Source: Actinomycetes bacterium | GTDB taxonomy: Bacteria; Actinomycetota; Actinomycetes; S36-B12 | Assembly (NCBI GenBank): GCA_014190275.1 | Contig: BJGE01000010.1 | Coordinates: 1-40,594 of the forward strand | Length of the DNA: 40,594 nt | Direction: 5' to 3' | In this document: one piece after another, positions 16,552 through 25,671 of the stretch | Position numbering within the stretch: the stretch's first letter is position 1 | Layout: the number at the start of each line of letters is the position of its first letter | The notes under the pieces: model-generated | The model's input: the letters and a program-made list of their open reading frames with translations, nothing else | Databases searched by the model: none | What the model was told of the DNA's origin: nothing | Program-made: the position numbers and the translations under genes

Positions 16552-18894
16552 TCATACGGACACAGTTCTTTCAGTGGCAGCCTTCGAACCATAAAAAGTC
16601 GTGCGCTCCTTCGCGATGCGGCCGATCGGGTCGCAGACAGTTTGGAAGTCCGCTGGAGTTAGGCCCTGCCCGTGGGTAGCACCAGCGGCGCGCGAGATAT
16701 TTTCATCCATCAAAGTCCCACCGAGGTCATTGACCCCAGCCTGCAGTAACTGCCGTGCGCCTTCAAGGCCCAACTTGACCCAGGAGGCCTGGATATTGTC
16801 GATCTGCCCGTGGTAAGCGATGCGCCCGACCGCATGCATTAGCACGGTCTCACGCCACGTAGGCCCACGTCGCGCCCGGCGTTTCAGATAAATTGGCGAA
16901 GCCATGTGCACGAAAGGCAGCGGAATGAATTCAGTGAACCCGCCGGTACGCTTTTGCAGTTCGCGGGTGCGCACGATATGTCGGGCCCAATGCACCGGTT
17001 GCTCAACACTGCCGAACATGATGGTCACGTTAGACCGAAGGCCGATCTCATGCGCAATCTCATGGCACTGTAGCCACTGTTCGGTACTTACTTTGTCCGG
17101 GCACAAGATCGCGCGGATTTCATCATCCAAAATCTCCGCCGCAGTACCCGGCAGGGAGCTCAATCCCGCCTCCTTCATTCGAATCAGGTACTCCCGTAGC
17201 GGCTCACCCAGCCGGCGCGCACCCTCGGTTACCTCAAGGGCGGTGAAGCCGTGGATGTGCATTTCTGGCACCGCCGCCTTGACCGTTCGACACACCTCGA
17301 CGTAGTAATCACCGTCGAAATCCGGGTGGATTCCACCCTGCAAGCAAACTTCAGTGGCACCAAGATCGGCCGCCTCGCGCACCCGGTCGGCTATTTGGTC
17401 ATTGGTCAGCAGGTACGGGGCACCACGCAGGTTCAAGGACAGCGGCCCCTTTGAAAAACCACAAAAAGTGCACTTGAAGGTGCAGACATTCGTGTAGTTG
17501 ATATTGCGGTTGTGGACGAAGGTGACTTCATCGCCATTTACCTGTGCCCGCAGGTGATCGGCATAGGCTGCAACCGCAGCGACCTCGGCGCCACGGGCAG
17601 TAAACAACGTAGTGATCTGGGCTACATCAAGTTCTTGGCCAAGTTCAGCCCCGGCTAATACTTCACGGATCGGGCCTTTAACGGCTGCCCGTGGCATTGA
17701 TGCGCCTATTAATATCATCGGCGCACGATCCGCACCGGAGTACCAACTAGTTGAGCGTCGACCGATCTGCACCACTTCAGCTCCGGTTCCGACATTCGCG
17801 GCCGCCTCATGGCGCTCCGGGAAGGTGGCCCCCGGATCGTCTCGACCAAAGCCCTCAGCATCACTTCTATCGAGTACGGCAAACCGCAGGTTCTCATCCA
17901 GCCAACGGTTTGGATCAAGGGCAAACTCCGGGTAGATCGTCAGGCGAGGCACGAGTGACATCCCACGGGACTGGGCCACCGCGCGCAGCGAGGAGATACT
18001 CGGCCACGGCTTTTCCGGATTGACATGATCGGCGGTCACCGGGGAGATTCCACCGAAGTCATCGATACCGGCCTCGATCAACACGGTTGGGTCATCAACC
18101 AAGTTCGGTGGCGCCTGCAGGTGGACATCAGCTGGCAAAATACTGCGCGCCAGGGCGATGGCGTCAACTAGATCAGCCTCCGAGCACGCTGGGTGCTCGC
18201 GCATCAAGGTGCCAGGTTTTGGAACGAAGTTCTGGACTATCACCTCTTGGATATGCCCGTAGCGTTGATGGGCAGCCGCAATCGCCTCCAACGCCTCGAT
18301 TCGGTCGGCTAGGTTCTCCCCGATCCCGACCAAGATGCCGGTCGTGAATGGGATCGCCAACTCACCGGCAAACGCCAAAGTCGCCAGGCGACGTTCGGGA
18401 GTCTTGTCGGGGGCGCCGCGGTGGGCCGATAGGTCAGCCCGCAGGGACTCAATCATCATGCCTTGGCTAGGTGCCACCTGACGAAGGGTTGCGAGGTCGG
18501 CGGCGTTGAGCGCACCGGCGTTGGCGTGCGGCAACAGGCCGGTCTCGTCCAAAACCAGTTGGCACATGGCGGCCAAATAGTCAACGGTGGTGCGGTACCC
18601 GTTGGCGGTGAGCCACTCCTGCGCCACCGGGTACCTGGCCTCGGGAAACTCTCCTAATGTGAAGAGTGCCTCATGGCAGCCGGCGGCGGCGCCTTGCCGA
18701 GCGATCTCGAGGACGTCATCTGGGCTTAGGTACGGCGCCGGTAGGTGCGCTGGCGATTGGGCAAAGGTGCAGTAGCCGCAGCGGTCGCGACAGAGCATGG
18801 TGAGCGGAATGAACACCTTTGGGGAGTAGGTGATCACCGTGCCCACGAGTCCCTCCAGTAAAGCCATAGGCGCAGATCTTCGCACATCTCGCAA
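16552..18894 (-). CDS. fbiC: FO synthase, fused CofG-CofH (FbiC)
   Basis: 780 residues with two radical SAM halves. CofG has CRDRCGYC (C35, C39, C42); CofH has CTFKCTFC at about 475. Together they build 7,8-didemethyl-8-hydroxy-5-deazariboflavin (FO), the chromophore of F420, from tyrosine and the flavin precursor amino-uracil. Other signatures: LFTLGEFPEARYP, GHIQEVIVQNF, NLVDDP, GGISPVTADHVNPE, EVCLQGGIHPD, PGTAAEILDDEIR, TGGFTEFIPLPFVH, and NDLGGTLMDE. It is some 70 residues shorter at the N-terminus than mycobacterial FbiC. The start shown is TTG 18894, preceded by AAGG; ATG 18867 is the alternative. Confidence 0.95.
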   Translation of the reverse strand: MRDVRRSAPMALLEGLVGTVITYSPKVFIPLTMLCRDRCGYCTFAQSPAHLPAPYLSPDDVLEIARQGAAAGCHEALFTLGEFPEARYPVAQEWLTANGYRTTVDYLAAMCQLVLDETGLLPHANAGALNAADLATLRQVAPSQGMMIESLRADLSAHRGAPDKTPERRLATLAFAGELAIPFTTGILVGIGENLADRIEALEAIAAAHQRYGHIQEVIVQNFVPKPGTLMREHPACSEADLVDAIALARSILPADVHLQAPPNLVDDPTVLIEAGIDDFGGISPVTADHVNPEKPWPSISSLRAVAQSRGMSLVPRLTIYPEFALDPNRWLDENLRFAVLDRSDAEGFGRDDPGATFPERHEAAANVGTGAEVVQIGRRSTSWYSGADRAPMILIGASMPRAAVKGPIREVLAGAELGQELDVAQITTLFTARGAEVAAVAAYADHLRAQVNGDEVTFVHNRNINYTNVCTFKCTFCGFSKGPLSLNLRGAPYLLTNDQIADRVREAADLGATEVCLQGGIHPDFDGDYYVEVCRTVKAAVPEMHIHGFTALEVTEGARRLGEPLREYLIRMKEAGLSSLPGTAAEILDDEIRAILCPDKVSTEQWLQCHEIAHEIGLRSNVTIMFGSVEQPVHWARHIVRTRELQKRTGGFTEFIPLPFVHMASPIYLKRRARRGPTWRETVLMHAVGRIAYHGQIDNIQASWVKLGLEGARQLLQAGVNDLGGTLMDENISRAAGATHGQGLTPADFQTVCDPIGRIAKERTTFYGSKAATERTVSV

Positions 18895-18949
18895 ATGGCC
18901 CTTGACCGCGCTGCAACGAGCGGGGGCGGCCGGTTCACTCTCCGCAAAC

Positions 18950-18985
18950 TACCGGCCCCAAACCAACATCGGTCTGAGGCCAGTA
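18950..18985 (-). terminator. Hairpin downstream of the tandem peptide genes
   Basis: Read on the minus strand, arms 18985-18971 and 18964-18950 pair over 15 positions with three G-U wobbles and no mismatch, around the 6-nt loop GATGTT. GTTTGCGG follows. It starts 39 bp after the stop of the 19025-19204 peptide gene. A related hairpin with the same trailing GTTTGCGG follows the peptide gene at 36202-36363. It is probably a terminator with a weak U-tract. Confidence 0.6.
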
Positions 18986-19024
18986 ACGGGCTTTAAACAC
19001 CCCACCTAACGGTAGAGACAGGTG

Positions 19025-19204
19025 CTACTCTTCATTACCCTCAAAACACGCATACGTTGGCCGGCCGATACCACCAGAAGTGGCATAGGAGGGGTTTAGG
19101 GTGCCGCCGATACCGGCCACACCCGGGCGCACCCAACCAACACCAAGTGCCAACCGAGCACTGGCCGCCGAACTAACCGGGGCACTAACTTCACTCTTCG
19201 ACAT
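19025..19204 (-). CDS. Small repeated peptide, cassette copy 1 (59 aa)
   Basis: 59 residues beginning MSKSEVSAPVSSAASARLAL, continuing GVGWVRPGVAGIGG, and ending YACFEGNEE. It is one of four related peptides in this window. The first 30 or so residues are almost identical among copies; the C-terminal 25 are variable, glycine-, serine- and proline-rich, and end in CFEGNEE. There is no membrane segment. Its ATG follows AAGGGAATGGGG. It sits 44 bp downstream of copy 2 on the same strand and has no promoter of its own that I can see, so it is probably read from the copy-2 promoter. The function is unknown. A precursor peptide with conserved leader and variable core is the best guess. Confidence 0.8.
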   Translation of the reverse strand: MSKSEVSAPVSSAASARLALGVGWVRPGVAGIGGTLNPSYATSGGIGRPTYACFEGNEE

Positions 19205-19248
19205 GTAATCCCCATTCCCTTAGTTGTGAATTTCAACAATTCTTTTAC

Positions 19249-19422
19249 TTACTCTTCACTACCCTCAAAGCAAAGACAACCATAGGCCCCGCCGTGGGTA
19301 GTAGAGGGGTTTAGGGCGCCGCCGTCGATACCACCTGCACCCGGGCGTACCCAACCAACACCAAGAACCAACCGAGCACTGGCCACCGAACTAACCGGGG
19401 CACCAACTTCCACACTAGGCAT
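19249..19422 (-). CDS. Small repeated peptide, cassette copy 2 (57 aa)
   Basis: 57 residues beginning MPSVEVGAPVSSVASARLVL, continuing GVGWVRPGAGGIDGGALNP, and ending YGCLCFEGSEE, so this copy has two cysteines. It is the most diverged member at both DNA and protein level. The ATG at 19422 is set by AAAGGAG upstream and by homology; the frame stays open to 19551, but the conserved promoter lies inside that extension. It has the shared promoter at 19473-19501 and is followed by copy 1, so this is a tandem pair. Confidence 0.82.
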   Translation of the reverse strand: MPSVEVGAPVSSVASARLVLGVGWVRPGAGGIDGGALNPSTTHGGAYGCLCFEGSEE

Positions 19423-19472
19423 TTCATTCTCCTTTTCGAAGGGGTAGAGGCCCGCGGATGAACCACTACCCA

Positions 19473-19501
19473 ATGGAAACACCGCAACCGCCAAAAGGCA
19501 A
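19473..19501 (-). promoter_or_regulatory. Shared cassette promoter, upstream of copy 2
   Basis: On the minus strand TTGCCT (19501-19496), a 17-bp spacer beginning TTTGGCGG, and TTCCAT (19478-19473). The block TTGCCTTTTGG and the following CATTGGGTAG recur upstream of copies 3 and 4 at the same spacing. The expected start point is at about 19466, giving a leader of some 44 nt. Confidence 0.65.
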
Positions 19502-19740
19502 TAACAAAACGCGAACCGACCGCTAATTCGATGGCCGAGTACGACGCTCAAGCCAGTTCGGGGCCCGGCGGCTGATTACGGGGCCCGAGGAGTTTTCTGA
19601 TACGTCAGCGCCGGAGCCCTACACCTTGATCTTCATAGAAATGAGTCTTAAAGGCCGTGACGGGAGCGATTGTGACTTGCAACACGCTAAATCCGGCTGG
19701 CCCGTGAACAGTTTGTGAATTCAAGCACAAATACCCTTTT

Positions 19741-19761
19741 TTTGTTGGGGGGCACAACAAA
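19741..19761. repeat. 7-bp inverted repeat with T-tract
   Basis: TTTGTTG (19741-19747) and CAACAAA (19755-19761) are perfect inverted copies around GGGGGCA, right after CCCTTTT. It could be an operator or an RNA hairpin for the small plus-strand gene that follows. The remaining 19510-19740 stretch between copy 2 and this point shows no gene that I can support. Confidence 0.3.
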
Positions 19762-19868
19762 TGTGCGAGACACTCAAGGCGGTCACCGGGCAGACCCGCC
19801 CACCGACCACGGTAGAGCTGGAAAACCCCGGCGCCACCGCACCACGAAAAAGTAATAGGAGTGAAGCC

Positions 19869-20036
19869 GTGAGGCCATTTGCGAAAGTCTTCGCATCAAT
19901 ATTCGACCGTGAGCCCAAAAACCCCGAAGCCGCACATCGCCGACAAATTCACCGCGAATGGGATCGTCAGCGCGCCCGGGCACTTAGCCCATCAGATCGA
20001 GATGAGATCGACGCCATTTTCGCACGCCACCTATAA
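19869..20036 (+). CDS. Small basic hypothetical protein (55 aa)
   Basis: I start it at GTG 19869 because AGGAG lies 7 nt upstream; an ATG at 19761 in the same frame has no Shine-Dalgarno. The protein begins MRPFAKVFASIFDREPKNP and ends in a charged helix with SPSDRDEIDAIFARHL. The HRREWDRQRARAL-like stretch is strongly basic. I recall similar short uncharacterised proteins in other actinobacteria but cannot name a family. No signal or membrane segment is visible. It is convergent with the GMC oxidoreductase gene. Confidence 0.5.
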   Translation: MRPFAKVFASIFDREPKNPEAAHRRQIHREWDRQRARALSPSDRDEIDAIFARHL

Positions 20037-20096
20037 AAACTGCAGCGCCCAAGCCCGGCTGGCCAATCCCCCGGCCGGCTGGGCTCGGGGCGCCCG

Positions 20097-21602
20097 TTAC
20101 GCCCAATCGTTTTCGGCGGCCATCCGCAAGGACAAGGCGGCAATCGTAAGTGCTGGGTTTTGCGCACCCGATGAGGGGAAAAAGGCAGCATCGGCGATAA
20201 ACAGGTTCGCTACTTCGTGGCTGCGACCCAGCCCATCAACCACGCTGGTGTCGCGGTCAGCGCCCCCGACCGCGGTACCGCACATGTGGCTGTTCATGTC
20301 GATGGTGAAACGCTGCTCGAAAATACCGATGTAGCCCACCGCGCGCAGCAACTTGTGGGTCTTGGCTAGGAGGAGCTCGTGCCGATCGTAGTTGGTGCGC
20401 TCCCAACGAACCACGATCTGCCCGGTGGGGGTCACACTCACCTGATTAGTCGGCACCGGTAAGTCTTCGGTCATCACCAGCAGTTCCAGGCTGTGGCGGG
20501 CTAACCTGTTCAGCACTGACAAGGGCGCACGGGTCGCGTGCGTCTTCATCATTGACCCTTGTACTTTTCCGATCAGCTGGATCGAACCACCCGGAAACCC
20601 GTCGCCCATATCGTCATAGAAATCATTGACAGCGAATGTCTTCTGGAAGATGACATCGTTCTTTCGGCGCGGATCAATTGCGGCCAGGTGGGTGTTGTTA
20701 TGCATCATGTAATTGCGGCCAACTAAGTCATTGGAGTTGCCAACCCCTTTAGGCCAGCGATCATCGAAGCTGCGCAGCATCAACGCGGCGGTATTGGCCG
20801 CTCCTGCGGCCAGTACGTAGCTGCCACCGGTGATCTGGATTGGCTCACCCTCGCACTCCCCCACTAGCCGCGTGACTTGATTACGATCCGAAGTATCAAT
20901 TCGATCGATTCGAGTATTGGTGAGTAATCGAACGTTGCCGCCGGCCAAAGCCGGGCCCAGGGCGCAGGTCTCCGCATCAGATTTCGCCCCGAGTCGGCAG
21001 GGGAAACCATCACAGGTCGCGCATCTGATGCAGGAGCCTCCCGGGGCAAGGTCAACTCCCATCGCGGTGCTCGACGGATGCACACCCTGCTTCCTGAGCC
21101 GATCGATGACCACCTGCACGTACGGCTCATGCGGAAGTGCCGGATAGGTGAACGGTTGGCTCCGCCAGGACTGGGTCGGGTCGTCATCGGTGGCTCCGTG
21201 CACCCGGTATAAAGCCTCCGCCTGCGAGTAGTACGGCTCGATATCGGCGTACCGAAATGGCCACGCGCGCGAGACCCCGGCCGGGAAGACGGTCTGCTCG
21301 AAATCACGTTCGCGAAGGCGCGGCAGGCTGGCGCCATAAACCTTGGTGTTACCGCCGACCACATAGTGCACCCCAGGTCGAAACTCCCCGCCATCTGCGT
21401 TCAACCAAAGGTCAGGTGGTTTATAGCGACGCCCCGAAAAAACCTCCTCCGGTGACCAGTTCGCCGGCTCCCGCGGGAGGTAGTCACCGCGTTCGACCAC
21501 AAGGACACTGATGCCGCGGCGGGCCAGACCCCAGGCCAAGGTGCCACCGCCCATGCCACTGCCGACTATCACCACATCAGCAGAGTCGGTGTGCATGCCC
21601 AC
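20097..21602 (-). CDS. GMC family oxidoreductase
   Basis: 501 residues of an FAD-dependent glucose-methanol-choline oxidoreductase. The Rossmann dinucleotide site is VVIVGSGMGGGTLAWGLA near the N-terminus; VVGGNTKVYGASLPRLR is the second FAD contact; HMCGTAVGG carries the catalytic histidine, and SSGAQNPALTIAAL closes the domain with its asparagine. A cysteine-rich insert (CIRCATCDGFPC) resembles that of gluconate- and sorbitol-dehydrogenase-like GMC proteins. There is no signal peptide, and the electron acceptor and alcohol substrate are unknown. The divergent DoxX-like gene begins 24 bp away. Confidence 0.88.
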   Translation of the reverse strand: MGMHTDSADVVIVGSGMGGGTLAWGLARRGISVLVVERGDYLPREPANWSPEEVFSGRRYKPPDLWLNADGGEFRPGVHYVVGGNTKVYGASLPRLRERDFEQTVFPAGVSRAWPFRYADIEPYYSQAEALYRVHGATDDDPTQSWRSQPFTYPALPHEPYVQVVIDRLRKQGVHPSSTAMGVDLAPGGSCIRCATCDGFPCRLGAKSDAETCALGPALAGGNVRLLTNTRIDRIDTSDRNQVTRLVGECEGEPIQITGGSYVLAAGAANTAALMLRSFDDRWPKGVGNSNDLVGRNYMMHNNTHLAAIDPRRKNDVIFQKTFAVNDFYDDMGDGFPGGSIQLIGKVQGSMMKTHATRAPLSVLNRLARHSLELLVMTEDLPVPTNQVSVTPTGQIVVRWERTNYDRHELLLAKTHKLLRAVGYIGIFEQRFTIDMNSHMCGTAVGGADRDTSVVDGLGRSHEVANLFIADAAFFPSSGAQNPALTIAALSLRMAAENDWA

Positions 21603-21626
21603 ATCTAACCGCGACAGACTGGCCCC

Positions 21627-22016
21627 GTGACCACCCCTTTGCCAATTGGCACCAAGATCTTGGCCGGCTCATTCCTCACCAGTGGCATCGTCCACCTGGT
21701 GCGGCCGGATCTATTTGAGCCGCTGATGCCAAGCGCCCTCCCGGCGCACCGCGAGATCATCTACGCCAGCGGGGTTGCCGAGATCGTCTGCGGGGTAGGG
21801 CTACTCACCCGGCAACGCTGGGCGCCGATCGCATCGGCCACCTTGTTACTCGCCATTTGGGCCGGTAACTGGGAGTACGCGCTCAAAGTTCAACGATCCA
21901 CCCGCGCCAGCACGCCGCACAAGGTCGGCGCGTGGCTTAGAGTGCCAATGCAGGTACCGATGATCCGCACCGCCTGGAAATCACGCCAGCTACCCGACCT
22001 GACTACTTCCGACTAA
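21627..22016 (+). CDS. DoxX-like membrane protein
   Basis: 129 residues from a GTG start. Three to four hydrophobic segments are visible: KILAGSFLTSGIVHLV, EIIYASGVAEIVCGVGLL, and PIASATLLLAIWAGNW. The pattern GIVHLVRPDLFEPLMP near the N-terminus is typical of DoxX/DoxD-like proteins, which are linked to quinone- or thiol-dependent redox in membranes. It is divergent from the GMC oxidoreductase gene, so a redox partnership is possible but unproven. The 3' end overlaps the convergent enoyl-CoA hydratase gene by 14 bp. Confidence 0.75.
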   Translation: MTTPLPIGTKILAGSFLTSGIVHLVRPDLFEPLMPSALPAHREIIYASGVAEIVCGVGLLTRQRWAPIASATLLLAIWAGNWEYALKVQRSTRASTPHKVGAWLRVPMQVPMIRTAWKSRQLPDLTTSD

Positions 22017-22740
22017 TTGATGCTAAGTACTCGGCGATCCCGGCGCGGATCGTGGGGTCGTGCCACGTCGCGCGGATTTCGGCATCGAACTCTGGGCCCG
22101 CGTCCTGCATGCGCTGCACCGCCTCGAACTTCAAAGTCCGCTTAGCTAGCGCATAGGTGGCAGCAGGGACCGCAGCCAGTGCACTGGCGCGCTCGATCGC
22201 GGTATCTAGCAGTTTCTCCGGTTCGATCACCGCATCGAGAAAACCAATTTCGTAGGCCCGTTGCGCGTCGATTAGGTCGCCAGTTAGCACCAGGGACTGG
22301 GTGTAATGACCCAGGCTGTGGCGTGCAATTTCGCGCAGGATCGACGGGATCGGCACGCCAACCTTGAGTTCGGTCATGCCGATAAGCCCGGCCGACATCA
22401 GCCTCAGGTCGCAGGCAGCGGCGAGCATGAAGCCGCCAGCAATCGCATGCCCGTCAATTGCGGCGATAACCGGTCGGGGATGCAGGAACACTTCCAAAAT
22501 TGCCCCGGACAACAAGTCCAAGAACTCAGTGGTGTAGTCAAGCCCTTCTTCCATGAGCCGCTTTAGGTTCACTCCGGCCGAGAACGCTCTGCCGTTTCCG
22601 GTGAGCACAATTGCATCACTTTCGGGCACCGAGCGAAGGCTATTTGCTATTGCCGTCATGAACTCAAGATCGATGACATTTACTTTCGCGTAGTCCATGC
22701 GTAGCACGCTGACATTGCCGTGACGTTCGGTAGTGATCAT
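22003..22740 (-). CDS. Enoyl-CoA hydratase/isomerase family protein
   Basis: 245 residues with the crotonase fold: IVLTGNGRAFSAGVNLKRL (CoA-binding and first oxyanion residue), VIAAIDGHAIAGGFMLAAACDLRLMS (oxyanion glycine and CoA site), and MTELKVGVPIPSILREI, where the first catalytic glutamate of hydratases would be. The usual second catalytic glutamate is not obvious, so hydratase activity is not certain and isomerase or hydrolase roles are possible. Its ATG follows AAAGGGAA. Confidence 0.88.
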   Translation of the reverse strand: MITTERHGNVSVLRMDYAKVNVIDLEFMTAIANSLRSVPESDAIVLTGNGRAFSAGVNLKRLMEEGLDYTTEFLDLLSGAILEVFLHPRPVIAAIDGHAIAGGFMLAAACDLRLMSAGLIGMTELKVGVPIPSILREIARHSLGHYTQSLVLTGDLIDAQRAYEIGFLDAVIEPEKLLDTAIERASALAAVPAATYALAKRTLKFEAVQRMQDAGPEFDAEIRATWHDPTIRAGIAEYLASISRK

Positions 22741-22767
22741 CGATTCCCTTTCGTCGCAGTCAGCAGA

Positions 22768-23604
22768 TCACGAGCTAAGTGACAAAGTAGCGGCTGCGAA
22801 AAGCGCGAGCGCCACCCCCACCAGCTGGATCCTATTGAGCCGCTCTTTGATCAGCACCCAGGCCAAGATCACCGTGGCCACCGGGTAGAGCGAGCCAATC
22901 ACGGCAACGACCGAAAGCTGGCCGCGCTGGGCGGCCAACTGAAACACCCCATTGGCGAGCGCATCCAAAATGCCCGAGGCAATAACAAGTAGCCACGGAA
23001 ACCCCTGGCGCACGAACGGTCGGGCGAAAACCAATAGCACCGCCAGCATGATCAACGTGGATACCCAGCGCCCGAGCGCGGCGGCCCAAACCCCGGAGTC
23101 GGCCGGGGCTGAGCCGATGGCCGATAAGTACAGCCCGATTGCCACCCCACTGGCTACCGCCAATCCAATGGTTGGCATTGTCACTTTTGCTTGTTCGCCG
23201 GTCTCTCGGCTTACCAGCACCACCGCCACCCCGGCACAAAGAATCCCGAAAATTGCAAGGGCCGAAAGCGACTCTCCGCGCAGGAGCCCCACGAAAACCG
23301 GCACCGCACCGGCCAGTACCGCGGTGATCGGCGAGACGATACCCATGGGACCGTGCACCAAGGCTAGGTAGAGCAAGCCGATCCCCAGTGCGCCGATACA
23401 GCCGGCCAGGGTGCCCCAGATAAGTACCCCGGTCGAAATCTCACCGGGGACTAAGAACAGCGCAAAGCAGGTCACCACCACCGCACCAGCTGGGTAGGAC
23501 ACCGCCAGTACGTGCACCGGGCCCGCCCGCCTCGCGGCCAGGCCACCCATGAAATCGGCTACGCCCCAGGTGAGGCTCGAGGCCAAGGCGAGCAAGGCAC
23601 CCAT
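22768..23604 (-). CDS. EamA/DMT-family transporter
   Basis: About 278 residues from ATG 23604, which is preceded by a strong GGGGAGGAAG. About ten membrane helices are visible in two EamA halves, with MGALLALASSLTWGVADFMGGLAARR at the start of the first and a repeat around VASGVAIGLYLSAIGSA in the second; ILAWVLIKERLNRIQLVGVAL is the conserved end of the family. These exporters carry metabolites or amino acids, and the substrate is unknown. It is 27 bp downstream-side of the hydratase gene and on the same strand. Confidence 0.85.
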   Translation of the reverse strand: MGALLALASSLTWGVADFMGGLAARRAGPVHVLAVSYPAGAVVVTCFALFLVPGEISTGVLIWGTLAGCIGALGIGLLYLALVHGPMGIVSPITAVLAGAVPVFVGLLRGESLSALAIFGILCAGVAVVLVSRETGEQAKVTMPTIGLAVASGVAIGLYLSAIGSAPADSGVWAAALGRWVSTLIMLAVLLVFARPFVRQGFPWLLVIASGILDALANGVFQLAAQRGQLSVVAVIGSLYPVATVILAWVLIKERLNRIQLVGVALALFAAATLSLSS

Positions 23605-23667
23605 GCTCGCTTCCTCCCCTAACTGGTCGTCACCGTTTCGCCAGCGCACATCCTAAAGGGGAGGTAT

Positions 23668-24375
23668 TCAATTGCTTTTCGGGCGCCGGGTCACGGCCGA
23701 GATTGCGGCGTCGATGGCCATCAGGATCAGCGCCAAGATGACTGCGGCAACAGCGATCACGCCGACAAAGGCCAGCACGCTCGCCAGGCCCTTCGTCGCG
23801 ACATCCAAGAACGGATACGGATAGGCGCCGATCACGGCCCCGCGGATCAGGGCGAATGCCGCCCAAGTGATTGGGATGATCAATGACAGGGCGATAACCT
23901 TCAGGCTGATCCAACCTCTGGGCCCGACAATGAGCCAGACCAGCACCGTGAGGATCGGCGTAGTCACATGCTGGAGCCCATTGGAGAAGAAGTCCAAACC
24001 CTCATGCGTAACCCCTTGACCCAGCAGGAGGTTGTAGAGGATCCCGGTAATAATGATCATGAGTAAGGAGTCGAGCCGAACTACGCGCATCAATTTGCTG
24101 TCACGCCCGGGGCGAATGAAGAGCAAGGTCAGCACTATTGCCACGATGAGATTGCTTAAAATTGTGAAGTAGGTGAACCAGTCGAATACCCGGCCGACCA
24201 AACCGTCGAGGCCGACCGGGTTATTGCCGAGCTGGGTCAGATCAGTCGTGTTCGGCGGGTAGTAGCCGCTGGCATGTAGCGAAAAAGACAGCAGCACCCC
24301 GCACCAGGCCACCAGAGCGTTAACTCCGAATAGGGTTTTAGCCAACTTGGTCGGCCGGTGGCTCGCTTCACTCAT
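23668..24375 (-). CDS. Pr6Pr family membrane protein
   Basis: 235 residues with about six hydrophobic helices. The family features are VFDWFTYFTILSNLIVAIVL, RLDSLLMIIITGILYNLLL, LQHVTTPILTVLVWLIVGPRG, and a late YPYPFLDVATKG. These match the Pr6Pr family of six-helix actinobacterial membrane proteins related to FAR-17a/AIG1. Eukaryotic relatives hydrolyse fatty-acid esters of hydroxy fatty acids, but the bacterial role is unknown. It is upstream of the EamA gene on the same strand and may be co-transcribed with it. Confidence 0.8.
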   Translation of the reverse strand: MSEASHRPTKLAKTLFGVNALVAWCGVLLSFSLHASGYYPPNTTDLTQLGNNPVGLDGLVGRVFDWFTYFTILSNLIVAIVLTLLFIRPGRDSKLMRVVRLDSLLMIIITGILYNLLLGQGVTHEGLDFFSNGLQHVTTPILTVLVWLIVGPRGWISLKVIALSLIIPITWAAFALIRGAVIGAYPYPFLDVATKGLASVLAFVGVIAVAAVILALILMAIDAAISAVTRRPKSN

Positions 24376-24462
24376 AGCTTCGCAATTCGCTCATAGCCTC
24401 GCAATCTAGGGCAACTGCCAACGACCTGGCGCCAAATCGCCGAAGGTGTGCAAAAGTTCGGT

Positions 24463-25494
24463 ATGACTAATCTGGGAAACAGCGGATCTGGGACCAATAC
24501 CGCCATCCGCCTGGCCCGGCGCCCCGCAGGCTTACCGGTGGCCGCGGACTGGCGCCAAGAAACCGCCGCGATCACCGAGCCCGGCCCCGGCCAGTTCCTG
24601 GTCCGCATCACCATGATCTCCCTAGATCCGGCGATGCGTGGCTGGCTCGATGACCGCCCCTCGTACCTGCCACCGGTGGGGATCGACGAGATTATGCGGG
24701 CCGGTGCGGCCGGGGAGGTGATCACCTCCAACCACCCCAGGTTCAAAGTCGGTGACTACGTGCAGGGAACTTTCGGTGTTCAGGAATACGCGGTTTCGGA
24801 CGGCACCGGCGTCACCCGGATCGATCCGAAACTCGGCACCCCATCGATGTACCTCGGGGTGCTGGGCATGACCGGCATGACCGCGTACTTTGGCTTCTTT
24901 GACCATGGGCGCCCGCGCGCCGGCGATACGGTCGTGGTTTCCGCTGCGGCCGGTGCCGTCGGCTCAATCGTCGGACAACTCGCCAAGATCAACGGCTGCC
25001 GCGCCATCGGTCTGGCCGGTGGGCCAACGAAGTGCGAGCTGGTCGTTAATGATCTGGGCTTCGATGCCGCGATCGATTACAAGGACGCAAATCTGCGCGA
25101 AAGTTTTCAGCAGCACTGCCCCGCCGGAATCGACGTGTACTTCGACAATGTCGGCGGTGCGATTCTAAATACCGCGCTCGGCCAGCTGGCAATGCATGCG
25201 CGCATCGTCATTTGCGGTGCCATCTCGCAATACAACGCCGAATCTGTTACCCCAGGGCCCTCAAACTACCTAGCCTTACTAGTACGACGGGCAACGATGC
25301 AGGGTTTCTTAGTCTTTGATCACGCTAATGAATACGCGATTGCACGCAAGCGCTTGGCCCATTGGGTCAAGGAGGGCAAGATCATCGCCCCGGAGACCAT
25401 CGTGCCCGGCGAGATCACCGACTTCCATGAGGTGTTCTTGAGGCTGTTCGCCGGCGACAACACCGGGAAGTTGATCCTCGAGTTGAGCCCCTGA
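24463..25494 (+). CDS. MDR-family NADP-dependent oxidoreductase
   Basis: 343 residues from ATG 24463; GTG 24448 is an alternative. It is a zinc-free medium-chain reductase of the leukotriene B4 dehydrogenase/curcumin reductase type. The N-terminus IRLARRPAGLPVAADWR and the substrate loop GVLGMTGMTAYFG are characteristic. The NADP site is VVVSAAAGAVGSIVGQLAKI, followed by FDAAIDYKD, DVYFDNVGGAILNTAL and, near the end, GLPN-like family residues replaced by DNTGKLILEL. The enzymes reduce alpha,beta-unsaturated ketones or aldehydes. It is divergent from the Pr6Pr gene. Confidence 0.9.
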   Translation: MTNLGNSGSGTNTAIRLARRPAGLPVAADWRQETAAITEPGPGQFLVRITMISLDPAMRGWLDDRPSYLPPVGIDEIMRAGAAGEVITSNHPRFKVGDYVQGTFGVQEYAVSDGTGVTRIDPKLGTPSMYLGVLGMTGMTAYFGFFDHGRPRAGDTVVVSAAAGAVGSIVGQLAKINGCRAIGLAGGPTKCELVVNDLGFDAAIDYKDANLRESFQQHCPAGIDVYFDNVGGAILNTALGQLAMHARIVICGAISQYNAESVTPGPSNYLALLVRRATMQGFLVFDHANEYAIARKRLAHWVKEGKIIAPETIVPGEITDFHEVFLRLFAGDNTGKLILELSP

Positions 25495-25671
25495 TATTGG
25501 CCGTACCAGGCAGCTGCCGTGGCAATGCCGGAATTGGGGAACTGCCGAATGTCCAACGACGACAACCGGGACAGACACGGTCGGGCTCCCGACTGGACTT
25601 AGGCTTCGCCTTCAGCCCTCAGGTCAGGAACGAAGGCTTTACGAGGTTGGCGGCCTGTCAGCGTTTTATTC

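Noticed and set aside
16552-18894. Radical SAM protein as maturase of the nearby peptides
   Set aside because: Both halves match FO synthase in motif order and spacing, including NDLGGTLMDE-type signatures. It is an F420 pathway enzyme without a SPASM or peptide-binding domain.
19761-19868. Longer N-terminus of the small basic protein
   Set aside because: The ATG at 19761 lies in an inverted repeat with no Shine-Dalgarno, while GTG 19869 has AGGAG at good spacing. The longer form cannot be fully excluded.
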